Below, piece by piece: positions 1 to 13,162 of a DNA stretch of 64,000 nucleotides. The notes beneath the pieces are model-generated. The model ran no database searches. It was not told the DNA's origin and was given only the letters and a program-made list of their open reading frames with translations. The translations under genes were made by a program, and so were the position numbers. Position 1 is the stretch's first letter; every line of letters begins with the position of its first letter. The DNA comes from Mermis nigrescens. Its lineage: Eukaryota; Nematoda; Enoplea; Mermithida; Mermithidae. The DNA lies in contig JAVLUZ010000154.1 of assembly GCA_036768485.1 (NCBI GenBank), positions 24,214,685 through 24,278,684 on the forward strand, written 5' to 3'.

Positions 1-1860
1 ACTGTTTAAAAAATTTCAAAAAATTTTCACTTTATTTTATTCTCATACAAAACAAATCTCTATCGTTTAAACTATCTGTACAAGTGATTTCTTACCATTC
101 CATTGACAAACAATTTCTTAACTTTTGACTTTGTATTTAATGTTTGTTTTTTGCTAAGAAAAACAAAACAGCAGACTGCACGGTTTTTTTGTATTCGGTA
201 AAGATTTTTCCCGATGTACAAAGACTTTTGGTAACCGTCTTTGTACATGTACAAAGATCTTTAGGAAGGCAAAAACTGCAACAAGAAAAGTTTTGAAATT
301 CGCAAGAATTTTCGGCGCTTCGCGCCCAAATGAGTAATTGTGTGTTCTATATATCTTTATAATGTCAGAAATTGCATTTTGAAAGGAAAAATATCTAATT
401 TCGCCGTTTTGAGACGATTATTAGTGATTTTTGCCCTCAGAAACCCAGAAATGAGCTAAAACACACTACCAAACATTGAATAACTCTGTTTTGCCACACT
501 AAAATCGCTACTGTACCATATTATAGTACCCAAAAATTTGTGTGTACAAAATGTACAAAGACTTTAAGGAAACATCTTTGTACATGTACAAAGGGACCCG
601 CCCCCTCATTAGCCAAAATGTTTGGCGAGATGAAGAATGGATATGCAATTTGCAATGATTTTCGGCCGTCAGTGCCCATTATTTCTCAAAATTTTCCGGT
701 ATGATACCTCCTAATGACATTCATTTACTTTTTTGGTGACCTGGAAGCCATTTTCTGTTCATGTAGGTTTCAAAACAATTTTAACAGCAGAAACAGCTAT
801 TTTCGCATAGTTTTCTTCTATTTTCAATTAAAAATTTCGATGTTTCGCATCAAATGCTATAAATACAGGAAATCAAGCAGTAAATCATGCTTCTGCATGT
901 TTATCCGCATTAATTTCACTAATTTTCCGGCGCTTCGTGCCAGATTTTTGTTAAAGTCAAAGAAATCTAATGATTTTTCCGCACAAAATTGTCGAAAATT
1001 CTAAAATTTTAAGAAAAAATATTGCGTCAAAAGTGATTTTATGTAAAAGTATACCGTGTTAAACATGGAAAACGCTATTTCGCGCATTAAAGGCAAATTT
1101 TTGAACCTATTTTTGACTGTATTGGGATACCGACTGCCTTCCTTAGGAAAATTCTAGGTCGGTCACTGAACGGACCTTGTACAAAACAAAAACACTGGTG
1201 CTGGCAAAGTGCTAAAAAAATTTATTATTTTCTTCGTGTGTAACTCAAATTTGAGCGGTTTATGAGCGGGCTTGCAGACAGAAACTATACATGAGCAAAA
1301 AATTGCGCAGGAATTAAATTTATGTCATTCATGTCATAAATCAAATTTGAGCAGTTTTGATCAAATAGAAAAATCCGGTGCAAGGCGTCAGAAAAAACTT
1401 CATGTTTTTCATATCATACCTTAAAATTGATTGGTTTTGAGCAGTTTGGAAGATAAAAACTACACCAGAACAACAAATCCTGCGCGAATCGCCTGAAAAA
1501 TTGACATGCTCTTGATGTCTAAGTCAAATTTGAGTGATTTTGAGCGGTTTAGAAGACCAAAACTATATACACTATAAACAATAAATTCAGCGCAAAGCGC
1601 CTGAAATATTTGCGTTTTCTTGCTCAAAATTACCTCAAAAACCTGTTTTGGCGATGTTTTAGACGCAATTCACGAATTTATCATTTTTTCTTTCGGGAGA
1701 CACTTGTGAATTCGAAAAAATTTTCCATTTTGGAGAGAAGGCGGTCCGTTTTGGAAAAGGGCCTACTCGGATATCGTAAAAAATTAGAATACGCAATAAT
1801 GATAGCATTTTCAGCACTTCTTTGCAAGACATTTTCAATGAAAAAGAATAATTGCAAATA
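1..1860. mobile_element. Family H remnant hosting inverted family C and family D segments
   Basis: 1-177 and 1197-1860 are colinear with the family H body (compare 57640-58020). Between them lie an inverted family C copy (178-590, with its other end at about 1168-1196) and an inverted, left-truncated family D copy (about 590-1160). Edges are eroded and I found no clear TSD. No coding sequence. Confidence 0.65.
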
Positions 1861-1999
1861 AATCAAAATTATATGCTCAATTGCGTAGTCAGACATAAAA
1901 ATCTATGATTAAATTAAGTTCACGCCTGATTTCTCAACATTTGAGTCGTAAGGTCGAAACTGGATCCTGATGAATTCGTAAATTTTTGTCAATGTTTAT
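1861..1999. other. Unassigned AT-rich sequence
   Basis: No gene, repeat structure or RNA recognised between the family H remnant and the left end of W5. Confidence 0.5.
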
Positions 2000-3320
2000 T
2001 AGGGATCGACCGGAGCTCTGGTTCTGGCTCTGGCTTCTGCTGTTTTTCGATTCCTGGCCTCCAGCAAACGGAAAACGAAAAATTGGCTGGAGCACGTTTT
2101 TAACACCATTCTAATGAAAGTTGCCCCATGCTAATAAAAATTTTAGCCATTAGCACGACTTCCTAACGGAATACAAAGTCCTTTTTGGGCAAAAGTGTAG
2201 TAATTTTCATATTAAGAAGTTATCAATACGAGAAAGAAGCAAATAAAAAAAAGAAAAAAGAAACGTAAAAAGAGAAAATGAGAAAATAAAATTATAAGTA
2301 AATAAATAGATAAATAAAAGAGCAAATACTAACTGAAAAAGAAAAGAGAAAAATTGAAAAAAGAGAAAAAAGAGAAGAAAGAAAGATAGATATAGAGGTG
2401 CATCATGCTATTAGTAAGAAAGAAACAAAAAGGACGCGTGAAATAGCACAAGTGTACCTAAAAAAATTATATTATGAGAGATTACATGTTTCATGAGGCG
2501 CAAAAGTACATATAATTGAAAAGAAAAAATAGGTAGGATTATAAAACGAAAACTTACATAGAAAACAAAAAGGAAAATGGAACGAAAGAAAAAAAATCAT
2601 ATTAAAAGACGAGGTCATCAGAGAGGAACTAGGTTGCTATCACTTTCGTTTTTTATGCTTTTTTAACGTATTTTTCAGCAAAAATCCCAAGAAATTTTTG
2701 GCGCTTAATGCTGAGTATTATATTTACTGTTTATTTAGCCCCAACTGCACGATTTAAACACTCCACAGTCAATCTTCTTGTAATCTAAATGGTTATGCAT
2801 TTTCCTCGTCTATTTGTTTAAAGGTTTCTAGCACAAAATAATTTACTTTCTGAAAACTTCGCATTGTTTTCTGCTCATTGAAAACAAAATTAGCTTCCTT
2901 ATGTTTGTTTACTTATCATTCAATTCATACAGAAAGCGCAGTAGCGTCTGTTGTCAGATTAAATTAGTATATGGCAACTGCCTTTTCATTTCTGATGTGG
3001 TAATAGATACGAAAGTCTCAGCTTTCTGTGTCCACTGAGCATTAAGAAGTCAATAATTGTGACTTAGTGTGAATTTTGTTGATTGCTTCAAATCTAATTG
3101 TACTGACAATAACACACAAACAAATCATTGATCTGCAGAATATCACGTCATTCTCAAACAGCTACATATATTGAAAAACAAAAGAACATGCACCTTTTGA
3201 CACCATATGTGTTATACAGGTAAAAAAGGGCGTGCTAATGTAAGTCATTCCGTGCTAATGGAAAAAAATATTAGTTAGCACCAATGCTAATGCGGGTTGT
3301 GCTGAAAAAAGCTGGGCCGA
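2000..3320. mobile_element. Truncated W-type element with inserted family S element (GCTAATG words)
   Basis: Left end TAGGGATCGACCGG resembles the W2 terminus, followed by TCTGGCTC words; no right end is seen. Inside it, family S runs from CACGTTTTTAACACC (2093) to about 3312 (TGTGCTGAAAAAAGCTG), with flanks GGCTGGAG and GGCCGAAG (6/8). GCTAATG words occur at both ends of S. 2200-2640 is A/G-rich low-complexity sequence; 2640-3200 is AT-rich with nothing recognised. Confidence 0.6.
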
Positions 3321-3432
3321 AGGTGTTCTCATGTTAATTACATAATAGATATAGTCTATATACTTCGAGAAATCTTATACATGAATGGCAATTCTTGAAT
3401 TAATATAAACCGATTATAAAACCAGTTCAAAC

Positions 3433-4670
3433 CAGTGTTTTTTTTGTACAAGGTCCGTTTGTACATGTACAAACATGGTCCCAAAAGTCTTTGTACATTT
3501 TGTACACACAAATTTTTGGGCACTATATATAATATGGTACGGTAGCAATTTTAGTGTGGTAAAAACAGAGTTGTTCTACTTTTGGCAGTGTATTTTAGTT
3601 AATTTCTGGGTCTCTATGGGCAAAAATCACTGAATCGTCTCAAAACGGCGCGAAGCGCCGAAAAAGTTGACAGTTTTCCTTTTGAAATGCTATTTCTGCC
3701 ATTTTAAAGATATATAGAACACACAATTACTCATTTCGGCGCGAAGCGCCTAAAATTTTGCGAATTTTAGACCTTTTTCACAATTTTTGTTTTCTCAAAA
3801 AATCGTTTTATATACAGGGTATTTCAAAAAATAATGGTGCCGCACTAATAGAGGTATACTGTAGCGTATACATAAAATTAACAATTAAAACTTTGCAGGA
3901 GTGTAGTCTTATGTATGGATGCTTGTTTGGCATAATTTCTCAATGTGAGAAAAAGTCCTCCTAAATCTATGGTTTTTCTTCTCATCTCACATACTTCGAG
4001 TTTTGGCGCCGAATTTTTTTTAGGATTTTTGCTAAAATAGTTAAATCTAACAGCTCATATAAAAACGTTGACAAAATTCGTATACAAAATGCAGATTAGA
4101 ATTACTGCTCACTTAAAAAGGCAAATTCAGGGCCTGGAAGTGCCTGACTGCAAAAAATCAATGACTTCATCTATCAATTTGTCTATCGAACAAAATTGAC
4201 TGACAGATCTGATAGAGGTCATTGTGAGTAACACTTACTGTAACATTACCCCAAAATTTTTCAGTTGTATTGAATAAAATTCTGTTCGTTTGTTTCTAAT
4301 GTTTATTTCTCCAACCGCTGAAAATTACAGCAGTCTACGTGCAGTGGTTACGAAATTATTAGCGGTCATCACTAATTTGGCAAAAATTTTAAAGATTTCG
4401 CACTAAAACTCGAAGCATACATGGCTTTAGGAAAGAAGCCTTGAATTCCGGGGATATCTTCCCCATATTATAAAATTTTACTAAACAAGCGACCAAACAT
4501 TAGACCATACTCTTGCAAAGTTTCAACTATTAATTTTAGATGTACGCTACAGTATATCAATTTTAGTGCGGTACCGTGTTTTATTGAAACACCCTGTATA
4601 TGTACAAAGACGGTCCTAAAAAGTCTTTGTACACCGGAAAAAATCTATGCCGAGTACAAAAAAAGAACTG
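3433..4670 (+). mobile_element. Family C element interrupted by a TA-target element
   Basis: Starts CAGTGTTTTTTTTGTAC, ends GTACAAAAAAAGAACTG. Flanks GTTCAAAC (3425-3432) and GTTTAAAC (4672-4679) form a 7/8 TSD. Palindromes at about 3648 and 3738. Split by element M. Confidence 0.87.
3815..4596. mobile_element. Element M, long-TIR DNA element with TA target
   Basis: Ends CAGGGTATTTCAA and the complement of CAGGGTGTTTCAA, flanked by TA on both sides. TIR similarity extends for more than 100 bp with substitutions. Tc1/mariner-like by TIR style and TA target. The middle (about 3970-4400) has no transposase frame. Confidence 0.82.
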
Positions 4671-4762
4671 GGTTTAAACTGAGGCAACAAACGTCGGTCG
4701 CACTAATTATAATTTAATTTTATTTAATTTTAACGCGTAATTGTTACTAAGCAAAATTCTAC

Positions 4763-4766
<4 letters not shown>

Positions 4767-4830
<64 letters not shown>
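4767..4830. repeat. (TA)n microsatellite
   Basis: Uninterrupted TA dinucleotides up to the left end of element G. Confidence 0.97.
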
Positions 4831-4833
<3 letters not shown>

Positions 4834-5698
4834 GCCTGTAGGCAGAAATTTTTTTTCGAGGGGGGGCAAGATCTTTTTTCACTTAAAGAAGTATACTGTT
4901 AAGGATACCCCTGTTACCATGGTTGTAGCCTTCCCTACGGCTGGGGGGTCTGGGGTGGCGCGCTCAAGCGCCCCCAGCGGGGTCTGGGGCAGAGCCCCGT
5001 AGCTCAACGCACCAGAGATCATCTGAGCAAAAATTGTAACACTAAAATTTGCAGCAAATTTACGAGAATATGGTTATTTAACAGGCCAAAAAATTTATCA
5101 AAAACACCAGAAACGGCATGATTTTACGCTTTCTCTGTTCAGTCCGCCTTTTTTAGTCATCAAGAAATCTGATGTATCTTGATAAGCTATATTTCTTGTG
5201 TGATAAAATGAGTTTAAAGTGTGTACTTTTTGATTTAAAGGAAAATTGGACAAACAATTACTCAGTTCGGCGCAAAGCGCCAAAAAATTTTGGGAATTTT
5301 ACACCTTTTTACAGTTTTTGTCTTCCCAAAAATCTTTGTACATTCCGTTCACATAAATTTTTAGGTACTTTAATATGGTTCAATAGCGATTTTAGTGTGG
5401 TTAAACAGTTTTTCGACTTTTGGTAGTGTATTTTAGCTAATTTCTAGGTCTCTAAGGGCAAAAATCACTAAGAATCGTGTTAGAACGGCGCGAAGCGCCG
5501 AAAAATTTGACATTTTTCCTTCTGAAATGCAATTTCTGCCATTATAAAGATATATAGAACACACAATTACTCATTTCGGCGCGAAGCGCCGAAAATTTTG
5601 CGAATCTTATTTTTTCCACTTACTCCCCCTTTGGTGTTTTTAAGAAAATTTTTGGTTTCGGGGGGGGCAGGCCCCCTACCCCCCTCCCTACAGGCCTG
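4831..5698. mobile_element. hAT-like element G inserted in TA microsatellite
   Basis: Perfect 12-bp TIR CAGGCCTGTAGG at both ends. Flanks are TATATATA on both sides, compatible with an 8-bp TSD. G/C-run subterminal stretches. Contains two partial family C segments (about 5240-5612) with palindromes at 5486 and 5578. Confidence 0.82.
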
Positions 5699-5835
<137 letters not shown>

Positions 5836-6099
5836 AGTTGAGCTGCCCGGCGTTGCCCGGGCTGAACTTAGGCCTGATAGCTATATGGAATTAATATGTC
5901 TCTTGTATTTTTTATTTTTCAAGACTTTTGATGTTTTTGGGATATTTCTAAAAAAATTGTTGGTACAAACCATATTTTATTTTTTGGATTTTTTAAAATG
6001 TCTTTTGTCAACCATTTTTTTGATCAAATCCATATTTTTGACGTTACAGAATGGTTTTGAAAATTGTTTAGCCATAATCATATTTTTGATGTTCTGGGG

Positions 6100-6330
6100 T
6101 GTTCTGGAAATTTTTTAATAAAACCCATATTGTTGATGTTTTGGGATGTTTTGGAAAATTTTTTCGTCAAACCATATTTTTGATGTTTTAGGATGTTTTG
6201 GAAAATTTTTTAATCAAACCCATATTTTTGATGTTTTGGAAAATTTTTTCGTCAAACCATATTTTTGATGTTTTAGGATGTTTTGAAAAATTTTTTCGGT
6301 CAAACCATATTTTTGATGTTTTAAAAATTT
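6100..6330 (+). repeat. Tandem repeat, unit about 46 bp
   Basis: About five degenerate units of CATATTTTTGATGTTTTAGG followed by ATGTTTTGGAAAATTTTTT and TCAAAC. Confidence 0.85.
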
Positions 6331-6426
6331 TTTGTTTGTTGTAGCAAAGGGTGTCATATATCACGTGATATGTTATAGCTGATGGTATCTCCTATCTTAT
6401 ATCACTGCATGTTATGGCACAGACAG

Positions 6427-6775
6427 GGTATCTATACCAAACCTATCTTATAGCATTGCCTATCTCGTAGCACAGGGTATCTTATATCCCATACTATCTT
6501 ATAACATTGCCTATCTTGCAGCTCGGGGTATCTTATATCACTTCCTATCTTATAGCATTGCCTATCTTGTAGCACGGGGTATCTTTTATAACGTTCTATC
6601 TTATAGCATTGCCTATCTTGTAGCATGGGGTGTCTTATATCACGTCCTATCTTATAGTATTGCCTATCCTGTAGCACAGAGTATCTTATATCACGTCCTA
6701 TCTTATAGCATTGCTTATCTTGTTGCACATAGTATCTCATACCATGCCTATCTTATAAAATTGCCTATGTTATAG
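6427..6775 (+). repeat. Tandem repeat, unit 51 bp
   Basis: Nearly seven units of CCTATCTTATAGCATTGCC, TATCTTGTAGCACGGGG and TATCTTATATCACGT. The unit length is a multiple of three, so a - strand frame stays open through it (17-residue repeats). This is a by-product of the repeat, not evidence of a gene. Confidence 0.92.
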
Positions 6776-7158
6776 CATCATTTGGTTAAACCCGTATTTT
6801 GATGTTTCACAGTGCCGACCAATGCTATAACATATAACAATGTACATAGTGTCGCCAGGCATGCTCCTCTTGGCCGGGGTATCCCTATACAAACAGTATA
6901 AACTAATTTTTGAAAAAAATAGCAAAAAATCGGCCATCTCCCGAAATCGTGGAGGCTTATAGCACAGGGGCCAAACCCTGCTCCCTCCCTGCCCAGGGCC
7001 AATGGGTGCGTTTGTCGAAATTTCAAGATCGCTACGGCTCCTTCCCCCATTGGACCGACCTCGGCCCAAAATATCAGCCCATCAAATTTCATTGGGCCGG
7101 AGCCAACCCGGCACAAACATACATACATACAAACAAACAAACTTTCAAATATGTATAG

Positions 7159-7238
<80 letters not shown>
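7159..7238. repeat. (TA)n microsatellite
   Basis: TA dinucleotides between the minisatellite-bearing element and W1. Confidence 0.97.
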
Positions 7239-8478
<1,240 letters not shown>

Positions 8479-9614
8479 CTAGTGATCGACCGAAGATCTG
8501 GCCTCCAGCCAAATCCGGCCATTTTTTCCACCTCCGGGGCTCCGGCCGGAGGACATCCAAAAATCGGCCGGAGGCCGGAGAATTTTTCTCTTTTTTTTTG
8601 CATAGTGACTGAACGTGCTAATTGCTGACATTACGCTTATTAAATTTAGTCAGAGCAGAATATAATAGCAGAAAAAAGGAAAAAACGCCAAATAAAGTCT
8701 CTATCACCATCACAATCGAAAAATATTTATTTTTTCGGAAAACAATACGAAAATTAAAATGAAAAAAAATTGTGAAAATCGCTGCAGGGAATTCCTGTGC
8801 TAACACTGGAACTCGTTAGAGTAGCATAAGATGCAGTCTGGCCTGCACTGCACATGCTATACTGATTTTCCAGATAATGTTGCTGTCCATTCATGCACGT
8901 CATATTCGCGGTTCAATGAACATAACATAGTATGTAACGTACCTGTGTATATGCGGTCACACACAATCATGCTTTAACATCAAATATTTCCTATTGACTC
9001 TTTATTTATTGCAAGCTATGGGGACGACAGCTTTTTTTAAATAAAAGCATTGAATAAAATTTTATTGAATGTAGTCTATTTTACCAGTTGCGGATCTAGA
9101 ATTTTCCTAAGGGAGGGGGCGGTATCCGAACTTTTCCAAAAACGGCCAAAAATAGGTCCAAAAATTTGCCCTTAACGCGCAACGTAGCGTTTTTTTCGGT
9201 GGTTTACATTGTTATGCTTTTCGCCCAAAATCACTTTTGACGCAATATTTTTTCTAAAAATTTGAAAAAGTTTAGACAATTTTGTCTGAAAAAATCATTA
9301 AATTTCTTTGACTTTAACAAGAAATTAAGGCGGATAAATGTCAAGAAGCATGATTCACTGCTTAATGCGAATTTTAGACCTTGTTAGCAGTTTTTGTCTT
9401 CCCAAAAATCTTTGAACATGTACAAAGACGGCCCTGAAAAGTCTTTCTACATCGGGAAAAATCTTTGCCGAACATAAAAAAACCGTGCTTCCAGGTCGCC
9501 AAGTAAGTAAATAAATGCCATTAATAGGTATCGTCCGGGGCATAGCGCAGGAAAAATTTGAGAAATTTGGTCACTGACGGCCAGAAATCATTGCAAATAG
9601 CATATCCATTCTTT

Positions 9615-10680
9615 CAGTGGCGGATCTAGGATTTTCCTAAGGGGGGGTATCCCAATTTTTCCAAAAACAGTCAAAAATAGGTCCAAAAATTTGCCCTCAA
9701 CGCGCGAAATGACCTTTTTTCGGTGTTTTACATTGTATACTTCTACATAAAATCACTTTTGATGCAATATTTTTTGTAAACATGAAATTTTCGACAATTT
9801 TGTGCGAGAAAATCATTAACTTTCTTTGACTTTAATAAAAATCTGGTGCGAAGCCCCGGAAAATTTGTGAAATTAAGGCGGATAGACGTCTAGAAGCAGT
9901 GTTTTTTTCTACAAGGTCCGTTTGTACATGTACAAAGATCGTCCCCAAAAGTCTGTACATTTTGCACATAAATTTTTAGGTACTATCATATGGTACAGTA
10001 GCGATTTTAGTGTGGTAAAAACAGTTGTTCGACTTTTGGTAGTGTATTTTAGCTAATTTCTGGGACTCTTAGGGCAAAAATCACTAAGAATCGTCGTAAA
10101 ACGGCGCAAAGCGCCGAAAAATTTGACATTTTTCCTTTTGAAATGCAATTTCTGCTATTATAAAGATATATATTGAACACACAGTCACTCATTTCGGCGC
10201 GAAGCGTCGAAAATTGTTCTCGAATTTTAGACCTTTTTTGCAATTTTTGTCTTCCCAAAAATCTTTGTACGTGTACAAAGACGGTCCCGAGAAAGTCTTT
10301 GTACATCGGAAAAAAATTTTTGCCGAATACGAAAAAATCGTGTCTAGAAGTATGATTTACTGCTTGATTTCTTGTATTTATAGCATTTGATGCGAAACAT
10401 CGTAATTCTTAATTGAAAATAGAAGAAAACTATGCAAAAGTAGCTGTTTCTGCTCTTAAAATTGTTTTGAAACGTACATGAACAGATAATGGCTTCCAGG
10501 TCGCCAAGAATCTCATTAATAGGTACATATCATCCAACGCATAGCGCCGGAAAAATTTGAGAAATTATGGTCACTGATGGCCAAAAGTCATTGCAAATTG
10601 CATATCCATTCTTTATCTCGCCAAATGTTTTTGGCCAATGGGGGAGCGGCCCCCCGCCCCTTCCCTCAAATCCGCCCCTG
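9615..10680 (+). mobile_element. Family D element D2, nested in D1
   Basis: Starts CAGTGGCGGATC and ends GATCCGCC-like (AAATCCGCCCCTG). Perfect TSD CATTCTTT at 9607-9614 and 10681-10688. Split by C2. Confidence 0.9.
9897..10342 (+). mobile_element. Family C element C2, nested in D2
   Basis: 446 bp. Begins CAGTGTTTTTTTC and ends AAAAAATCGTG. Perfect TSD TCTAGAAG at 9889-9896 and 10343-10350. Contains two copies of the GGCGC-NNN-GCGCC palindrome and the CTTTGTAC palindromic end motif. Confidence 0.92.
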
Positions 10681-10962
10681 CATTCTTTATTTCGCCAAAT
10701 ATTTTTGGCCAATGGGGGCGAGTCGTCCCGCCCCCCGTCCCCCTTAAATCCCCCCGTATTTTACATATCTAATTAGCTGATATGCATTTAAGATGCATGT
10801 GCACTATGGTCTAGGTCTTGGTCACAAATATGCCCTCCTATCTATCTGCACGTGTAAAATTATATTTCTCCGGCTCCGGCCGAGCAGCATGGTCCAATCC
10901 GGCTCCGGCCGGATCTCCGGCTCCGGCCATTTTGGCCGCTCCGGTCGATCACTAATATGAGC

Positions 10963-11352
10963 AATAGACGGGAGATTCGACGACGTGCAGTGTATCGTGC
11001 TCAGTGCTACACAGCTGGGTTACTCAAGTATAAATCAGCTTCAAACAAAATGGACAGTGCTCTCAAAAATAAGCGCAGATTCGGCTTATTTCCCAATAGC
11101 CCAACATAATTTGCAAAATAAAAATATGTGATGTAAATGGGTGCCATTGAGACTTAATTTTCAAAATTTTTGACATCTAAGGTCGGACTATTACTTTATT
11201 GAGATCCTAAGCATTTAAACTTTAAACGTTTTCAAAATACTTACTCTAAAGTCGATATTTAAGATGCGACGAAAAACTTTGAATTTTGACTTGAAATGTT
11301 ATAAATTCTACTTGTTTTGATCCTTGTTTGTTTCGGAAGCACTCTTAAATAA
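10963..11352. other. Unassigned AT-rich sequence
   Basis: No gene or repeat family recognised. 11849-12259, on the other side of the foldback, is likewise featureless apart from a short GAGAGAGA run near 12023. Confidence 0.5.
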
Positions 11353-11848
11353 ATTATAATAGGGCAAATTTCGGATGTAGTATACAATTAACCCCCCAGC
11401 GTTTTTTAGCCGATCCATATAAGCTACAGTAACCAAACTTTGCAAGGAGATAGCTATAAGCCTATTGTACTAATCTGGCAAATTTGATTAACTGACGGTG
11501 TAAACTTACTGCTTTAAAAAAATTTAAAAAAAACTTGCTTTACTTACTTTAAACTTACTTTAAACTTAATTTTTTTAAACTTACTTTTTTTAATGTAGAA
11601 TATGTGAGTTACAAAAAACTGTTTTGTTTGAAACCCACCGAATCGTTTACAATTAATAGATGCCGTTAGTACGTTGTAAACTGTCAGTGTAAAGCAGTAA
11701 GTTTACACCGTAAGTTAATCAATTTTGCCAGATTAGTACAATAGGCTTATAGCTATCTCCTTGTAAAGTTTGGTTACTGTAGCTTATATGGAGAGGCTAA
11801 AAAACGCGGAGGGGGGTAAATTGTATACTAGATCCCAAATTTCTTAGA
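11353..11848. repeat. Foldback element R with about 155-bp arms
   Basis: Left arm 11353-11513 and right arm 11690-11848 are imperfect reverse complements (TAGTATACAATTAACCCCCC against its complement). The spacer includes an ACTT-rich stretch. No coding frame, no clear TSD. Confidence 0.8.
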
Positions 11849-12272
11849 TTGTGAATGTCGCTGGTTTGAGCATAACTTTTGACATCCCTGAAAATATTTC
11901 TTGCTATTTTTCGAAAAAAAGTTGTTTGAACTCCACCCCATCCCCTCTAGAAATCGTGGATCTATTCAAAAATAATATGATTCACATATAAACAGCCCCT
12001 TGGCCAGGATTTTATTTCAGGGAGAGAGAGAGAATTGCTAATATCTTGAAAATGTATATAACGTTTATAAGCCAGCTTATGCGCTAGATCGACATTTTCT
12101 GACGTGTTTTGCGTCATGGAATCATATCTTCAGCTTGTGGTGATAAAATAAATAATAGTGATTTGAGAAGAATTTAGCGTTTTTACTCTTTCGAACTCAA
12201 TTTTGCAATTTTTTCAGGACAAACAATGCAACAATGTGCCAATTATAAAACTTTGCAGCAAAATAATGGGAA

Positions 12273-13148
12273 TAGTTTTGAAAAATGAGCTTGTTAAGCG
12301 AGAGTTGTAAACCAAGAGAAAAACTTAAAGTTCAAACATACCATTAAATTATGAAGAGAATTATAAAATATTTTAAACTAGAAGAAAATGAAAAAGGTGG
12401 GATTTCAGTAAATTAAAACAAATTTAGAGGATATGATGAAACATTATTGTTGAGAATAGGACGATCACGTGCTATGTATAACGACTCCTTGATTAAAAGA
12501 TCAAAAGAATTGGATGCTCGACTAATAACCTTGAAGCAATCTGATGTAATTGAATGATTGCTATTTGAGACATGTTTGTGAATAGCAGATAAGCTATCAC
12601 CCTGAATTGGCTTTCCTGTAGCAAATGAGATGCCAGTATGTTCTGCAATTCTACTCCCAAAATGTCGGCGAGTTTCGCCAATGTAACTAGCCATACAGCT
12701 AGAACACGTATACTTATATACTAAATTTGAGAGTAGCTTAGCAGGTAAAGCATCCTTGTTCTTGAAAAACCGGCTTATACACATGACAGGTTTGTAAACA
12801 AACCTTACTCTAATCTGAGGGTAAAATGCAGATATAAGCTTTAGAATTCTGCTGCGTACATTGTAGCCATGCACACCAGTATAAGGCAAAACAAGAGAAT
12901 AGCATAATTTATCACAACCGACTTTTATTTCATCACTCTTATTATACACCTTTGTCATAAAGTCTGATATGACCTTATCAATCAAGCCGAGGGGATACTC
13001 ATTTTGCAGTAGAGTCTGCTTCAGCTTGTCAATATCAGAGACAAAAGTCTGATATGAGTTACAAATCATGTAAATGCGACTCACAAGTGTCCTTATTAAA
13101 CCAACTTTATAGGCAAAAGGAATGAAGCTAGACAATTTGGTATAAAGG
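12273..13148 (-). repeat. Left inverted arm of the Penelope-like element
   Basis: Reverse complement of 14467-15342. Carries an open reading frame (12413-13148, - strand) for the end of the RT and the GIY-YIG region. The boundary with the sense copy is at 13148. Confidence 0.93.
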
Positions 13149-13162
13149 TAAAAAACTTGCTT

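Larger units (their letters stand above)
5836..7158 (+). mobile_element. TA-flanked composite element with two internal minisatellites
   Basis: Begins GAGCTGCCCGGCGTTGCCCG just after a TA array and ends with ACATACATAC/AAACAAAC-rich sequence just before another. Between them lie a 46-bp tandem repeat, a 51-bp tandem repeat, and unique GC-richer sequence (about 6780-7110). No protein-coding frame resembling a known family. Helentron-type non-autonomous elements can carry internal minisatellites and insert at AT-rich simple repeats, but I have no diagnostic terminus to prove that. Confidence 0.5.
9085..10756 (+). mobile_element. Family D element D1, nested in W2
   Basis: Starts CAGTTGCGGATC. 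Perfect 8-bp TSD TATTTTAC at 9077-9084 and 10757-10764. Its own body is split by D2. A truncated family C end replaces part of it at about 9370-9482. Confidence 0.88.
8480..10954. mobile_element. hAT-like element W2 with CTCCGG word arrays, host of a four-level nest
   Basis: TIR TAGTGATCGACCG at the left and its exact complement at the right. Perfect 8-bp TSD ATATGAGC at 8472-8479 and 10955-10962. Subterminal GC-rich arrays of GGCCTCC/CTCCGGCC. The interior (8580-9084 and 10765-10860) is AT-rich with no coding frame. Contains D1, D2 and C2. Confidence 0.92.

Noticed and set aside
6432..6740. 102-residue - strand frame with 17-residue repeats (RYPVLQDRQCYKIGRDI)
   Set aside because: The repeat unit is 51 bp, so the frame is preserved automatically; no start, signal or homology, and it lies inside a repeat element.
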